A stretch of 64,000 nt of DNA from Kitasatospora aureofaciens (GTDB lineage Bacteria > Actinomycetota > Actinomycetes > Streptomycetales > Streptomycetaceae), in assembly GCF_019192735.1 (NCBI RefSeq), contig NZ_JAHTKP010000001.1:372001-436000 (forward strand), given 5' to 3'. The translations under genes were made by a program, and so were the position numbers. The stretch's first letter is position 1, and each line of letters opens with the position of its first letter. Shown piece after piece: positions 19,129 through 28,118 of the stretch. Below the pieces are notes generated by a model. That model made no database searches. It had not been told where the DNA came from and was given only the letters and a program-made list of their open reading frames with translations.

Positions 19129-19542
19129 CTACTGACGAAGCACCGACAACTGAGCGAGGAGTATCCGCCCGCCGCGGGGAGGCGGGAGCGCCCGGACGGC
19201 GCGCAGCAGCCGCGCCCGCACGGCGGCGGCCGGATCGCCGGCGCGGCGCAGCACATGGCCGGCGGCGAGGAGCACGAGCGTCCAGCTCGCGAGGACGGCG
19301 AGACAGACCGTCATCGGGTCCATCCCGCCGGGGGACGCGAGGTCGGCCGTCACACCGTGGCCGGACTCATCCATCTGATGAACCTGGACGTGCCCCCGGC
19401 CATGCCCATCCCCATGCCCACCCACCGGATGCCCGAGCGTGTGCATCGTCAGGACGCCGAGCAGGACGGCGGCAAGGAGGAGCAACCGCAGGGCCCACGG
19501 CACGCCCGGCCGCCTCTCCCACATGGCCCGCCTTCCGATCAC
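19129..19542 (-). CDS. DUF6153-like small His-rich membrane protein
   Basis: The protein is 137 residues from GTG 19542, with GGAGGA about 8 bases upstream. It has a hydrophobic helix (ALRLLLLAAVLLGVLTMHTLG), then a His/Gly-rich loop (HPVGGHGDGHGRGHVQVHQ), then a second helix (MTVCLAVLASWTLVLLAAGHVL). This arrangement is that of the DUF6153 family, commonly seen next to copper-resistance genes in Streptomyces. The His-rich loop probably faces outward and may bind copper. It precedes the multicopper oxidase by 79 bases on the same strand and is probably co-transcribed with it. Confidence 0.8.
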   Translation of the reverse strand: MIGRRAMWERRPGVPWALRLLLLAAVLLGVLTMHTLGHPVGGHGDGHGRGHVQVHQMDESGHGVTADLASPGGMDPMTVCLAVLASWTLVLLAAGHVLRRAGDPAAAVRARLLRAVRALPPPRGGRILLAQLSVLRQ

Positions 19543-19588
19543 TGCCGCTCCTCCATTGACCCCAGAGGAATGGACCCCACAGGGCAGT

Positions 19589-19603
19589 TACCCCCACAGG
19601 GTA
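19589..19603. promoter_or_regulatory. CsoR-like copper operator
   Basis: TACCC-CCACA-GGGTA is a perfect 5-base inverted repeat with a 5-base spacer, 47 bases upstream of the DUF6153 start. It matches the TACCC/GGGTA half-sites typical of actinobacterial CsoR operators. Copper-induced release of CsoR would switch on the DUF6153-oxidase pair. Confidence 0.6.
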
Positions 19604-19770
19604 TCCCGAGCGACCTCTTCCGGCCGAGCGGGGGCCGGGCGTGTTCACCCCCTTGTCGAGTGCAATTTCACATTGCTATGTTACGTGCTCACATCAGGGG
19701 CGGTCGCGCCCCACCCCCACCCCAACTCCCGCCTCACACCGCCCTGCCACTTCCCCCTCCAGGAGAATCG

Positions 19771-22155
19771 GTGTCAACTCCCCACATTGCCAAGCGCGTT
19801 CTGCTCGCCGCCACCATGGCCGCCACGCTCACGCTGCCGACCCTGCAGAGCGCCCAGGCGCTCACCCCCGCGCCCGCCGCCACCGCAACACCCAAGGCCG
19901 CGCCCACCCCTGACGCACCGCAGCGCACCGCCTACGACGACGCCGACCAGCTCGGCACCGACGCCGCCAAGCCCGGCGCCCCCGCCCCGGCCCCCGGCGG
20001 CGGCTCCCTCGGCACCACCCCCGTCCCCGGCCTGCTGCCCGACCACGTCGGCGCCCCCGCACCCACCGCCGACCAGGCCGCCAAGGCCGGCACCGCCACC
20101 CCCGCACCCACCACTACCGCGGGCGTGCCGTGCACCGTCGACGGCCTGACCGGCCTCGCCCCCGACCAGCTCGTCACCTTCCTCACCGACCCCGCCGTGA
20201 CGGCCGACGGCTGTCTGCGCGCCATCATCTGGACCTGGGACGCCCGTTTCGCCACCACCATGGACAACGCCCACGTCCAGGCCGTCGCCCAGCGCATCAC
20301 CCAGCTGTCCGCCACCGACGACGGCACCGGCGCCTCCCACCTCTACGAGCTGTGGACGTACCTGCACGCCACCGTCTACCACGCCTTCGGCCACCACGAG
20401 TTGAACCTCACGGACGCCGCCACCCTCGCCGCCCTCCAGCAGGCCATCACCACCTACACCGGCAGCGCGCACGCCTTCGACCGCACCGACCTCGCCGCCA
20501 ACATCCTGCGCGAGACCGCCATCACCGCGGGCTCCGACGGCCTGCGCCAGAACAACCTCGGCCTCGCCCAGCGCCTTCTCGCCGTCCTCGCCCCCGGCAC
20601 CGCCGTCGCCGACAGCGCCCCCTGGGGCAACGCCGTCCTCCAGGCGCTCAACCTCAACTACCTGGGCATCAACAACCAGGACCCGGCCTTCCTCACCGCC
20701 GTCGCCGCCAACGCGGACTACCGCGCCGCGTTCCGCGCCTACGCCTCCTGGGGCCACCTCAAGGGCACCGCGAACGCCTGGGCCGCCCGCGACGCCGTCG
20801 GCGAGTACGGCCGCCTCGGCCAGATACCGGCCCTGCACGACGCCCTCGTCGCCGACCTCGGCCCGCTCCTCGACACCACCAAGGCCGCCTTCGGCGAGTG
20901 GTCCGACCCGTGGGCCAAGGCCATCGGCTGGGCCAACACCTACGGTGTCTGCCAGCAGTACGGCGTCTGCATCGCCGACCTGGAGAACAAGCTCTTCCCC
21001 CACACGTACACCTACGACAACGGCGCCATCGAGGTCCGCACCGCCCTCGACAAGGCCACCGTCGACCAGATGTACTACGCCAGCAAGCAGGTCAAGAGCC
21101 AGTACTTCCGCGTCCTCGGCACCGACCAGCCGCTGTCCGACGACATCAACACCACCCTGCACATCCACCTGTACGCCTCGCGGGCCGACTACGAGGTCTA
21201 CCACCCGATCCTCACCGGCTACAGCACCAACAACGGCGGCATCTACATCGAGCGCGGCGCAACCTTCTACACCTACCAGCGCCGAGTCCCGCAGGACTCC
21301 ACCCTCACCCTCGAGGAACTCTTCCGCCACGAGTACGTCCACTACCTCAACGGCCGCTGGGCGGTGCCCGGTTACTTCGGCGACGAGCGCTGGTACGCCG
21401 ACGACAAGGTGACCGCGATGGACGAGGGCACCGCCGAGTTCTTCGACGGCTCCACCCGCGACCAGGGCATCCTGGTCCGCAAGTCCCTGGTCCAGAAGCT
21501 CGCCTCCGACGAGGCCAACGGCATCCCGCGCATGACGATCGCCCAGCTCCTCCACGCCAAGTACGCGGACACCCCGGCCTTCCACTTCTACAACTACGCC
21601 GGCACATTCTTCGAGTTCCTCTGGCTCAGGCACCCCACCCTCATCCGCGAGATGTACGGCTACCAGCGCGCCGACAACCCCGCCGGCTTCGACGCCTGGC
21701 GCGACCGCCTCGGCGCCGACACCGCCCTGCAGACCGAGTACTTCGCCTTCCTCGACGACCAGATCAAGAACGCCGACAACCTCTACGTCCCGTCCACCTC
21801 CTACCTCGCCGACGACCAACTCGACCTCGCCTCGGCCTCCGACGTCCAGGCCGCCATCACCGACGCCACCGCCGCCACCCCCACCTGCAACGACAACGGC
21901 GACTGGACCAACAAGCCGATGCGCTTCGTCTGCACCGGCCGCGTCACCGCCAACCTCTCCGACGCCACCAACCCGGACAAGGTCTTCAAGGACATGTCCG
22001 ACACCGTCGACTACTTCATCCTCACCCGCAGCAAGGACGTCCCCGGCGCCAACAACCTCAACGACATGAACTGCACCTTCGGCCAGGTCGACATCTGGTC
22101 CACCGGCCAGGGCGGCACCGCCACCTACACCTGCGAGGGCCCCCTCCGCCGGTAA
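19771..22155 (+). CDS. Secreted M9-family collagenase
   Basis: The protein is 794 residues from GTG 19771, after AGGAGA at ideal spacing. A signal peptide ends near SAQA, followed by a Pro/Ala/Thr-rich linker of about 80 residues. An alpha-helical activator region precedes the peptidase. The zinc motif is H520-E521-Y-V-H524 (RHEYVHYLNGRW), with a third ligand Glu552 (MDEGTAEF) 28 residues on, the gluzincin spacing of M9 collagenases. The C-terminal 150 residues (SDVQAAITDATAATPTCNDNG ...) form a small cysteine-containing domain; no PKD repeats are seen. It degrades collagen-like or other proteins outside the cell. A perfect 15-bp hairpin follows. Confidence 0.93.
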   Translation: MSTPHIAKRVLLAATMAATLTLPTLQSAQALTPAPAATATPKAAPTPDAPQRTAYDDADQLGTDAAKPGAPAPAPGGGSLGTTPVPGLLPDHVGAPAPTADQAAKAGTATPAPTTTAGVPCTVDGLTGLAPDQLVTFLTDPAVTADGCLRAIIWTWDARFATTMDNAHVQAVAQRITQLSATDDGTGASHLYELWTYLHATVYHAFGHHELNLTDAATLAALQQAITTYTGSAHAFDRTDLAANILRETAITAGSDGLRQNNLGLAQRLLAVLAPGTAVADSAPWGNAVLQALNLNYLGINNQDPAFLTAVAANADYRAAFRAYASWGHLKGTANAWAARDAVGEYGRLGQIPALHDALVADLGPLLDTTKAAFGEWSDPWAKAIGWANTYGVCQQYGVCIADLENKLFPHTYTYDNGAIEVRTALDKATVDQMYYASKQVKSQYFRVLGTDQPLSDDINTTLHIHLYASRADYEVYHPILTGYSTNNGGIYIERGATFYTYQRRVPQDSTLTLEELFRHEYVHYLNGRWAVPGYFGDERWYADDKVTAMDEGTAEFFDGSTRDQGILVRKSLVQKLASDEANGIPRMTIAQLLHAKYADTPAFHFYNYAGTFFEFLWLRHPTLIREMYGYQRADNPAGFDAWRDRLGADTALQTEYFAFLDDQIKNADNLYVPSTSYLADDQLDLASASDVQAAITDATAATPTCNDNGDWTNKPMRFVCTGRVTANLSDATNPDKVFKDMSDTVDYFILTRSKDVPGANNLNDMNCTFGQVDIWSTGQGGTATYTCEGPLRR

Positions 22156-22169
22156 CCGGCGGGCAGCCC

Positions 22170-22205
22170 GGGCGCGGTACGGATGGTGGGATCCGTACCG
22201 CGCCC
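22170..22205. terminator. Terminator hairpin after the collagenase gene
   Basis: Perfect 15-base arms at 22170-22184 and 22191-22205 with a six-base loop, 15 bases past the stop. Confidence 0.8.
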
Positions 22206-22280
22206 GTCCCGTGCCGGCCGCGTCGCGTCGCGTACGATCTTGATGATCGTTTACGGGGAACGCGAAAGGTGGCAACAAAA

Positions 22281-22952
22281 GTGCGGAAGTGGGGGATCCC
22301 GACGACGGCCCTGATTCTGGGCGCGCTCGTCGCAGGATGCGGTTCGGGCCAGGGAGCCGTGCCGGCGGCAGCACTGAAGGCGGAGAAGCTCCAGCCGGAC
22401 CCCGGGACCCGCTACTCCCAGGTCAACGTGCCGCAACTGAACGGCCTGACCTGCGCCCAGGGCAACGGCGGCTTCCACTTCGGAGACGACCTGGACATGC
22501 ACGTGTTCGGGACCGACGACCTTCCCACCCGCCAGGGGGACCAGGACGACGACCACGGCACGGCATCGTGCTTCGGAAACCCACGCATCAGGCTGAGCAA
22601 GGGACCGCACACGGCGACGGTGCCTCACTTCACGGCCAAAACAGTCCTCTTCGCCACCGTCGCCGACCCCCAGGGCGCTCTCGACAAGTCCTTCAAGGAC
22701 ACCATGGAGCTGGTCGAGGGCTACGGCCGCACGCCCGTCGGCGAACCGCGGTCCTACTCCACCAAGACCCTGGTGATGAAGTGCCAGCAGAACATCACCG
22801 ACACCTTCCCGATGACCACCTGCTTCTGGGCGAACTACAGCGCAGTCGGCTCGCTCGACTTCTTCCCCCCGAACAACGAACACGTCCCCCTGGACCAGGC
22901 CGCGGAACAAACCCGCACCTTCGCCACCGCCGCCCTCGCCACCCACCCGTGA
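22281..22952 (+). CDS. Hypothetical lipoprotein
   Basis: The protein is 223 residues from GTG 22281, favoured because AAGGTGG sits 8 bases upstream; another GTG at 22269 would add four residues. The N-terminus is a lipoprotein signal, WGIPTTALILGALVAGC, with the lipidated Cys near 21. The mature part has six cysteines in roughly paired positions (LTCAQG, ASCFG, VMKCQQ, TTCFW), suggesting disulfides outside the membrane. I recognise no functional domain. It stands alone between the collagenase terminator and the YccF gene. Confidence 0.8.
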   Translation: MRKWGIPTTALILGALVAGCGSGQGAVPAAALKAEKLQPDPGTRYSQVNVPQLNGLTCAQGNGGFHFGDDLDMHVFGTDDLPTRQGDQDDDHGTASCFGNPRIRLSKGPHTATVPHFTAKTVLFATVADPQGALDKSFKDTMELVEGYGRTPVGEPRSYSTKTLVMKCQQNITDTFPMTTCFWANYSAVGSLDFFPPNNEHVPLDQAAEQTRTFATAALATHP

Positions 22953-23056
22953 CCCGGACCGAACCCTGAGGAGCGGCCCCTAAGGGGGTAGACACGCCCA
23001 CCAGCGGGCATGGCAGGTCACAGAGCCCAAACGCCAGCCGTGAGAAGGTGCCGACC

Positions 23057-23458
23057 ATGAAGGTGATCGATTTCGTTCTCAATGTCCTCTGGTTGATTCT
23101 CTGCGGCATCTGGATGGCGATCGGCTACGTCATCGCCGGAATTGTCTGTTGCCTGCTCGTCATTACCATTCCCTTTGGCATTGCGTCGTTCCGTATCGCC
23201 GGCTACGTGCTGTGGCCCTTCGGGCGGACGACGGTCGAGCGGCGGGACGCAGGGGCAGCGTCCTGCGTCGGCAACGTCATCTGGCTGGTCTTCGCCGGGT
23301 GGTGGCTGGCCCTCGCGCACCTCGTGACCAGCATCCCGCTCTTCCTGTCGATCATCGGCATCCCCTTCGGGTGGGCCAACCTGAAGATGATCCCGATCTC
23401 CCTCATGCCCCTCGGCCGGGAGGTCGTGTCCACCGACCAACGCTTCGCCGGCTGGTAG
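23057..23458 (+). CDS. YccF-domain membrane protein
   Basis: The protein is 133 residues with two copies of the YccF (DUF307) unit, each a long hydrophobic helix pair ending in IPFG: VITIPFGIASFRIAGYVLWPFGR and IIGIPFGWANLKMIPISLMPLGR, with NVLWLILCGIWMAIGY and NVIWLVFAGWWLALAHL before them. This is an inner membrane family of unknown function. The ATG 23057 start has AGAAGG nearby; a GTG nine bases upstream is less likely. It is followed by a very strong terminator. Confidence 0.92.
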   Translation: MKVIDFVLNVLWLILCGIWMAIGYVIAGIVCCLLVITIPFGIASFRIAGYVLWPFGRTTVERRDAGAASCVGNVIWLVFAGWWLALAHLVTSIPLFLSIIGIPFGWANLKMIPISLMPLGREVVSTDQRFAGW

Positions 23459-23472
23459 CAGGACCCGGCGAA

Positions 23473-23514
23473 CAGCGGCCGGCGAGGGAATCCTCGCCGG
23501 CCGCTGGTGTTTTT
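23473..23514 (+). terminator. Rho-independent terminator with T-run
   Basis: The 15-base arms at 23473-23487 and 23492-23506, loop GAAT, are followed by TTTTT at 23510-23514, 14 bases after the YccF stop. It can serve the convergent acyl-CoA synthetase gene as well. Confidence 0.9.
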
Positions 23515-23552
23515 GCGCCCGGGGCCGCCTCCCGGGCGCCTGCGATCGGCGG

Positions 23553-25220
23553 TTACAGGCCGAGGATCTCGGTGGCCATCTCGCGCATCTCGACCTTGCG
23601 GATCTTGCCGGTGACGGTCATCGGGAACTCGTCGACCACGTGGACGTAACGCGGGATCTTGAAGTGGGCGAGGCGGCCGGTGCAGTAGGTGCGGACGGCC
23701 TCGGCGGTGAGGAGGGCGGCGCCCTCGCGCAGGCGGATCCAGGCCATGAGCTCCTCGCCGTACTTGGGGTCGGGCACGCCGATGACCTGGACGTCGAGGA
23801 TGTCGGGATGGGTGTACAGGAACTCCTCGATCTCGCGCGGATAGAGGTTCTCGCCGCCGCGGATGACCATGTCCTTGATGCGGCCGGTGATGCCGAGGTA
23901 GCCGTCGTCGTCCATCACGGCGAGGTCGCCGGTGTGCATCCAGCGGGCGGCGTCGACGGCCTCGGCGGTGCGCTCGGGTTCGCCCCAGTAGCCGAGCATG
24001 ACGGAGTAGCCGCGGGTGCAGAGTTCGCCGGGTTCGCCGCGGGGGACGGTGCGGCCGGTGACCGGGTCGACGACCTTGACCTCCAGGTGTGGGCCGACCC
24101 GGCCGACGGTGGAGACGCGGCGTTCGACGGAGTCGTCGGCGCGGGTCTGAGTGGAGACGGGCGAGGTCTCGGTCATGCCGTAGCAGATGGAGACCTCGGC
24201 CATGCCCATCCGGCCGATGACGTCCTTCATCACCTCGGTCGGGCAGGGGGCGCCGGCCATGATGCCGGTGCGCAGGCTGGTGAGGTCGTGGCGGTCGAAG
24301 TCCGGGTCGGCGAGTTCGGCGATGAACATGGTGGGCACGCCGTAGAGCGAGGTGCAGCGCTCGGCGGCGACGGCGGCCAGGGTGGCGCCGGGTTCGAAGG
24401 AGGGGGCGGGGATGACCATGCAGGCGCCGTGCGAGGTGGCGGCGAGGTTGCCCATGACCATGCCGAAGCAGTGGTAGAAGGGCACGGGGATGCAGATCCG
24501 ATCCTGCTCGGTGTAGTTGAGCAGCTCACCGACGAAGTAGCCGTTGTTGAGGATGTTGTGGTGCGAGAGGGTCGCGCCCTTGGGGAAGCCGGTCGTCCCG
24601 GAGGTGTACTGGATGTTGATCGGGTCGTCCGGAGACAACTCAGCCTGGCGGGCGCAGAGATGGGCAGGATCGGCCTGACGTCCAACCGCGAGGAGGGCGT
24701 CCCACGCCGGGCTGCCGAGGAGGACGACGCGCTCCAACTCTGCACAACGGGGGCGGACTTCTTCGATCATCGCGGCGTAGTCCGACGTCTTGAACGTCGG
24801 GGCGGCGACCAGCAGGCGGATGCCCGCCTGGTTGAGCACGTACTCCAACTCGTGGGAGCGGTAGGCCGGGTTGACGGTCACCAGGATCGCGCCGAGCTTG
24901 GCGGTGGCGTACTGGGTGAGCGTCCACTCGGCGCAGTTGGGGGCCCAGATGCCGACCCGGTCGCCCTTGGCGATGCCGAGGTCGAACAGGCCGAGCGCCA
25001 GCGCGTCGACGTCGGCGGCGAGTTCGGCGTACGTCCAGCGGCGGGCGGTGGCGCGGTCGACCAGGGCGTCCCGCCCGGGGAAGGACCGGACCGCGCGGTC
25101 GAGGTTCTCCCCGATGGTGTCGCCGAGCAGCGGGACGTCCGATGTCCCCGACGAGTAGCTCCGTGCGAACGTCGCGGACGTCGCGGAGTTGGCGGACGTC
25201 GCGGACGTCGTTGTCGACAC
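23553..25220 (-). CDS. Acyl-CoA synthetase (FadD-like)
   Basis: The protein is 555 residues from GTG 25220, after GGAGG. It is an ANL-superfamily enzyme: P-loop [58 protein letters not shown], and the C-terminal catalytic Lys in [11 protein letters not shown]. It activates fatty or other carboxylic acids to CoA thioesters, most likely medium- or long-chain acids in degradation. The N-terminal residues [14 protein letters not shown] are encoded by imperfect tandem repeats at about 25160-25212. A 14-bp palindrome, CCCCCGATCGGGGG (25351-25364), lies about 130 bases upstream and may be an operator. Confidence 0.92.
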   Translation of the reverse strand: MSTTTSATSANSATSATFARSYSSGTSDVPLLGDTIGENLDRAVRSFPGRDALVDRATARRWTYAELAADVDALALGLFDLGIAKGDRVGIWAPNCAEWTLTQYATAKLGAILVTVNPAYRSHELEYVLNQAGIRLLVAAPTFKTSDYAAMIEEVRPRCAELERVVLLGSPAWDALLAVGRQADPAHLCARQAELSPDDPINIQYTSGTTGFPKGATLSHHNILNNGYFVGELLNYTEQDRICIPVPFYHCFGMVMGNLAATSHGACMVIPAPSFEPGATLAAVAAERCTSLYGVPTMFIAELADPDFDRHDLTSLRTGIMAGAPCPTEVMKDVIGRMGMAEVSICYGMTETSPVSTQTRADDSVERRVSTVGRVGPHLEVKVVDPVTGRTVPRGEPGELCTRGYSVMLGYWGEPERTAEAVDAARWMHTGDLAVMDDDGYLGITGRIKDMVIRGGENLYPREIEEFLYTHPDILDVQVIGVPDPKYGEELMAWIRLREGAALLTAEAVRTYCTGRLAHFKIPRYVHVVDEFPMTVTGKIRKVEMREMATEILGL

Positions 25221-26177
25221 GATGTGCCTCCTGTCTGAAGCGATGGAGCGATGACGCGACACGGCAGGGCGGGCGGCCGCGCCCGAGGGAAGGATTACCG
25301 GCGTCGGCCCGGCAGGAACCCATGATCCGCGCCACACCGGTCAACGACCACCCCCGATCGGGGGTAGTGGGCACGATCGGATCCGGCCGTCGACCGCCGG
25401 CCGACATCAGCGCCGCACGACCGGCCCGGGCAGGGGATGCGTACACGGAGGGCGAGATCGTCCCGTGATCTAGCGTCGCTCGTGCGGCGAAAAACCGCCC
25501 TTGGGCTGAAAGTAAGAATCAGGTTAGGTTCTCTTCAGTCCGGATCGCCGCCAAATCGAGCCACCGTCGCGGCGGGCTCGTTCGACCGACTGCGGACGCA
25601 GCCGACCGGGGCGTGATCCCGCCTCCGGCCGTGCACGCCGCAGCACGGAAACCCGCCTGGCCACGCCATATGTCCTGAATACGAACATCCGCCGACCCCC
25701 ACCACCGAAGGACTACGAATGGCTGCTTTCCCCGGCCGGCCGCAGGCCCCGCGCCCGTCTCCGAGCGCGGCCACGCCGGCCCTTGCCGTCGCCGCCCCCG
25801 CGGCCGGCGGCTTCACAACCATGCAGGTCACAGAGGTGACCACCGTGTTTTCGAGGATTCCGGGGCGACCCCGCCGGGCGGCGGGGCGCGGGCTCCGCGC
25901 GACCGGATATCGCCCTTCCCGCCGCCCGGAAACCGACACCGCTCCGGCGGCCGGAACCGTCCGGAATTCGGCGGCGGTCCAGCGCGCCGCCGGCCGGCTC
26001 CGGCTCGGCCGCTCCATCGCCCATGGCAGGGCCGCGGATGCTCCGAGCCCGCATTCGGAGAATCGGTTTTCCGCCACCCGCCTCAGGACTCGGAACGTCC
26101 GCCGCGCCGCCTTGAACAACCGGCCGAGTTCGCTCCACACATCGGTCATTCGCGCCTGTCGCCATCGGGGGTCAATC
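25221..26177. other. 957-base region without a confident gene
   Basis: It contains the palindrome CCCCCGATCGGGGG at 25351-25364 and a promoter-like pair TTGGGC (25501-25506) and TAGGTT (25525-25530), 18 bases apart and reading right. An open frame from ATG 25719 (GAAGGA upstream) runs in phase into the LuxR gene. Its 153 residues are Arg/Pro/Ala-rich without a recognisable fold, so it is more likely a long leader, but an N-terminally extended regulator cannot be excluded. No RNA gene is recognised. Confidence 0.5.
25501..25530 (+). promoter_or_regulatory. Putative promoter upstream of the LuxR regulator
   Basis: TTGGGC-18-TAGGTT in an unusually A/T-rich stretch, about 650 bases before the preferred regulator start and 190 bases before ATG 25719. 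Confidence 0.4.
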
Positions 26178-26825
26178 GTGTCGCTCGTCAACAACCATCC
26201 GTCGGTCCTGGTCGTCGAAGGAAACGTCCTGCTGCGCACCGGTCTCCGGGCCCTGCTGTCCGCCGAGGGCGACCTCGCCGTCCACGCCGCCGTGGGCGAC
26301 GTGGACGAGGCGCTCGGCGTCCTCGCGGGGCAGCGGGTGGACGTCGTGGTGTACGGCGCGGGCGAGTCGGTGGCCGATACCGAGCGGGCCCTCGGGCGGC
26401 TGCTGGACCGCGGCGCCCGGGTGGTCGTGCTGAGCCGGCAGGAGCACCCTGGCGAGGTGGAGATGTACCTCAACTCCGGGGTGAGCGCCTACCTGGCCGA
26501 GGACGCCGCCGGCGAGTGCCTGGTCTCGGTGGTCCGGGGTCTGACCGCCGACCGGGAGCGGGTGTACATCATGGCCTCGCGCTCCGGCATGGGCTGGATG
26601 GCCGGCCAGCGCGGCGGCCGCCTTTCCGGCCGGGAGCGCGAGGTCATGGGGCTGGTCGCGACCGGGCTGAGCAACTCGGCCATCGCCGGGCGGCTCTGCA
26701 TCTCGCCCGGGACCGTCAAGCGTCATCTCCGGAACGTCTTCGTCAAGCTCAACGCGGTCTCCCGGATCGACGCCGTCAACAAGGCCCGGGCGGCCGCCAT
26801 GCTGGTGCCGATGGGGCGGGCCTGA
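26178..26825 (+). CDS. LuxR-family regulator with pseudo-receiver domain
   Basis: The protein is 215 residues from GTG 26178 (GGGGG six bases upstream); an in-frame ATG at 25719 would give 368 residues. The first 120 residues have the receiver fold pattern ([19 protein letters not shown]). The acidic pair normally after VLVV is VEG here, and the phosphoacceptor position reads VVVYGAGES with no Asp. It is therefore probably not phosphorylated by a kinase and may respond to a ligand instead. The C-terminus is a LuxR/NarL helix-turn-helix ([20 protein letters not shown] ... [16 protein letters not shown]). Oxytetracycline clusters carry a LuxR-type activator (OtcG), so it is inferred to regulate this cluster. 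Confidence 0.82.
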   Translation: MSLVNNHPSVLVVEGNVLLRTGLRALLSAEGDLAVHAAVGDVDEALGVLAGQRVDVVVYGAGESVADTERALGRLLDRGARVVVLSRQEHPGEVEMYLNSGVSAYLAEDAAGECLVSVVRGLTADRERVYIMASRSGMGWMAGQRGGRLSGREREVMGLVATGLSNSAIAGRLCISPGTVKRHLRNVFVKLNAVSRIDAVNKARAAAMLVPMGRA

Positions 26826-26912
26826 CCCAGCAGGCCTGACCCAGCAGGTCTGACCCGGCAGGCCTGCCCGAAGAGGCCTGACCGGCGGGCCCGGGTAGCG
26901 GGCCTGACCGTA
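26823..26912. repeat. Degenerate tandem repeats between the two regulators
   Basis: Units based on CAGGCCTGACC (11-18 bases) recur about six times from the LuxR stop to 26912. They may form hairpins and terminate both convergent genes. Confidence 0.6.
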
Positions 26913-26925
26913 CGGGAGCCGCACC

Positions 26926-27735
26926 CTACGCCGAGCGGGCCCGCAGACCCTGCTCCACCGCCCGCGCGGCAGCCGCGCGGAACTGCTGCCGCGCGGGCGC
27001 GGTGTCGCTGAGCAGGTCGTTGTGCAGGTCCCGCACGGGCTGCGACGGGGTGATCCCGAGGTCCTCGTCGAGCCTGCGGTAGAGCGTGCGGTAGACGTGC
27101 AGTGCCTCGCTGCGGCGCCCGGCGGCGTCCAGGGCGAGCATGAGCTGTTCGTGGTACCACTCGTTGAGCGGCTGATGGAGCGTCAACAGCCGTAGCTCCG
27201 GTATGAGTTCGCGATTGCGGCCGAGCTGCTGGTCGGCCAGGATGCGGTGCTCCAGGGCGCGCAGCCGCATCTCCTCCAGGACGGCGACGTGGCCGGCGAG
27301 CACGCCGCCCACCGGGATGTCGGCCAGCGCGGTGCCCCGCCACAGGCCCAGCGCCCGCCGCAGCCGGTCCGCGGCGGCCTCGGGGTGGCCGTCGGCCAGC
27401 AGGCGGCCCCCTTCGATGTGCAGCCGCTCGAACTCCTGGGCGTCGAGCTCCTCCTCGCCCAGGAGCAGCACGTAGCCGGGGGCCTTGGTGAGGATGACGT
27501 CGCGGCCCTGGGGGCGGCAGAGTTTGCGCAGTTGGTAGATGTAGGTCTGCGCGGTGGTGACCACCGTCCGCGGCGGGCTGGCGCCCCAGATCTCCTCGAT
27601 GATGACGCCGAGGTCGACGATCCGGTTCGCGTTCATGAGCAGGATCGCCAGCGTCCAGCGGACCTTCAACGCGCTCGGGGTGCACGGAATTCCCCGGTCG
27701 AGGACTTCCAGCGGGCCCAGAATGTTGAACTTCAC
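26926..27735 (-). CDS. SARP-family pathway activator
   Basis: The protein is 269 residues from GTG 27735, with GGAGG five bases before. The N-terminal winged-helix domain (KFNILGPLEVLDRGIPCTPSA ... LRKLCRPQGRDVILTKAPGYVL) and the bacterial transcriptional activation domain (DAQEFERLHIEGGRLLADG ... LNEWYHEQLMLALDAAGRRSEALHVYRTLYRRLDEDLGITPSQPVRDLH) are complete. This is the minimal SARP size of ActII-ORF4, DnrI and OtcR. Such proteins bind direct repeats of TCGAG-type heptamers and recruit RNA polymerase. It is divergent from the resistance gene. It is inferred to activate the tetracycline cluster through the CTTCGAGC elements at 34.5, 39.7, 44.9 and 52.0 kb. Confidence 0.92.
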   Translation of the reverse strand: MKFNILGPLEVLDRGIPCTPSALKVRWTLAILLMNANRIVDLGVIIEEIWGASPPRTVVTTAQTYIYQLRKLCRPQGRDVILTKAPGYVLLLGEEELDAQEFERLHIEGGRLLADGHPEAAADRLRRALGLWRGTALADIPVGGVLAGHVAVLEEMRLRALEHRILADQQLGRNRELIPELRLLTLHQPLNEWYHEQLMLALDAAGRRSEALHVYRTLYRRLDEDLGITPSQPVRDLHNDLLSDTAPARQQFRAAAARAVEQGLRARSA

Positions 27736-27816
27736 AGTGCCTCCGATGTCGCTTGGACATTTCCTCGAACCCAGGTATATCCGGGCCTCCGGCGGGGCCT
27801 CAAGAGGAATCCGTAC

Positions 27817-27860
27817 AAGGTGGCAGCAGAGCATTTCCAAGGTGGCATCGGGGCATTTCC
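27817..27860. promoter_or_regulatory. Two 22-bp tandem units in the SARP/otrA divergent promoter
   Basis: The units at 27817-27838 and 27839-27860 differ at three positions. Each begins AAGGTGGCA and ends CATTTCC, and a third CATTTCC is at 27758-27764. A 22-bp period is two helical turns, the spacing used by SARP and other dimeric activators. This is a candidate autoregulatory site. Confidence 0.5.
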
Positions 27861-27944
27861 AAAGCGGCCCGCCGACCTGTCCCGAGGGAAACACCCCCCG
27901 CCGATCGACCCCCGCCGATCGACTGGCTATCCGTCAAGTTCTGT

Positions 27945-27950
27945 TAGACT
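27945..27950 (+). promoter_or_regulatory. Putative -10 element (TAGACT) of the resistance gene
   Basis: TAGACT lies 54 bases before the leader ORF. No good -35 is seen, as at activator-dependent promoters. A 14-bp tandem duplication (27895-27922) is just upstream. Confidence 0.4.
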
Positions 27951-28004
27951 GCGCCCGGTTGGACCATGAGGTCGGACCATCGCCAGACCCGCGAGGAGAG
28001 AGAC

Positions 28005-28118
28005 GTGCCCCGAAAGATCCGTGTTGCTCCGGTTATCCGTACGAAGACCGAAGAACAAGGGGAAGCACGTCTTGACAAGCGTGAACATCGGAATCCTGGC
28101 GCATGTCGACGCCGGTAA
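28005..28118 (+). CDS. Putative leader peptide ORF, 37 aa, overlapping the otrA start
   Basis: GTG 28005 is preceded by the strong site GAGGAGAG with about 5 bases of spacing, better than that of the resistance gene. It encodes a very basic peptide (Pro-Arg-Lys-Ile-Arg-Val at the start, ending CRRR) and stops at TAA 28116-28118, inside the otrA coding region in another frame. Ribosomes translating it would pass over the otrA ribosome binding site (28057-28064). TetM-type genes are known to be controlled through leader peptides, so this may be a tetracycline-responsive translational switch. This is inference from position only; it could also be a chance frame. Confidence 0.4.
   Translation: MPRKIRVAPVIRTKTEEQGEARLDKREHRNPGACRRR

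Noticed and set aside
25511..25540. Iron-box-like sequence (CAGGTTAGGTT)
   Set aside because: Only one half resembles the TTAGGTTAGGCTAACCTAA-type box and there is no inverted second half.
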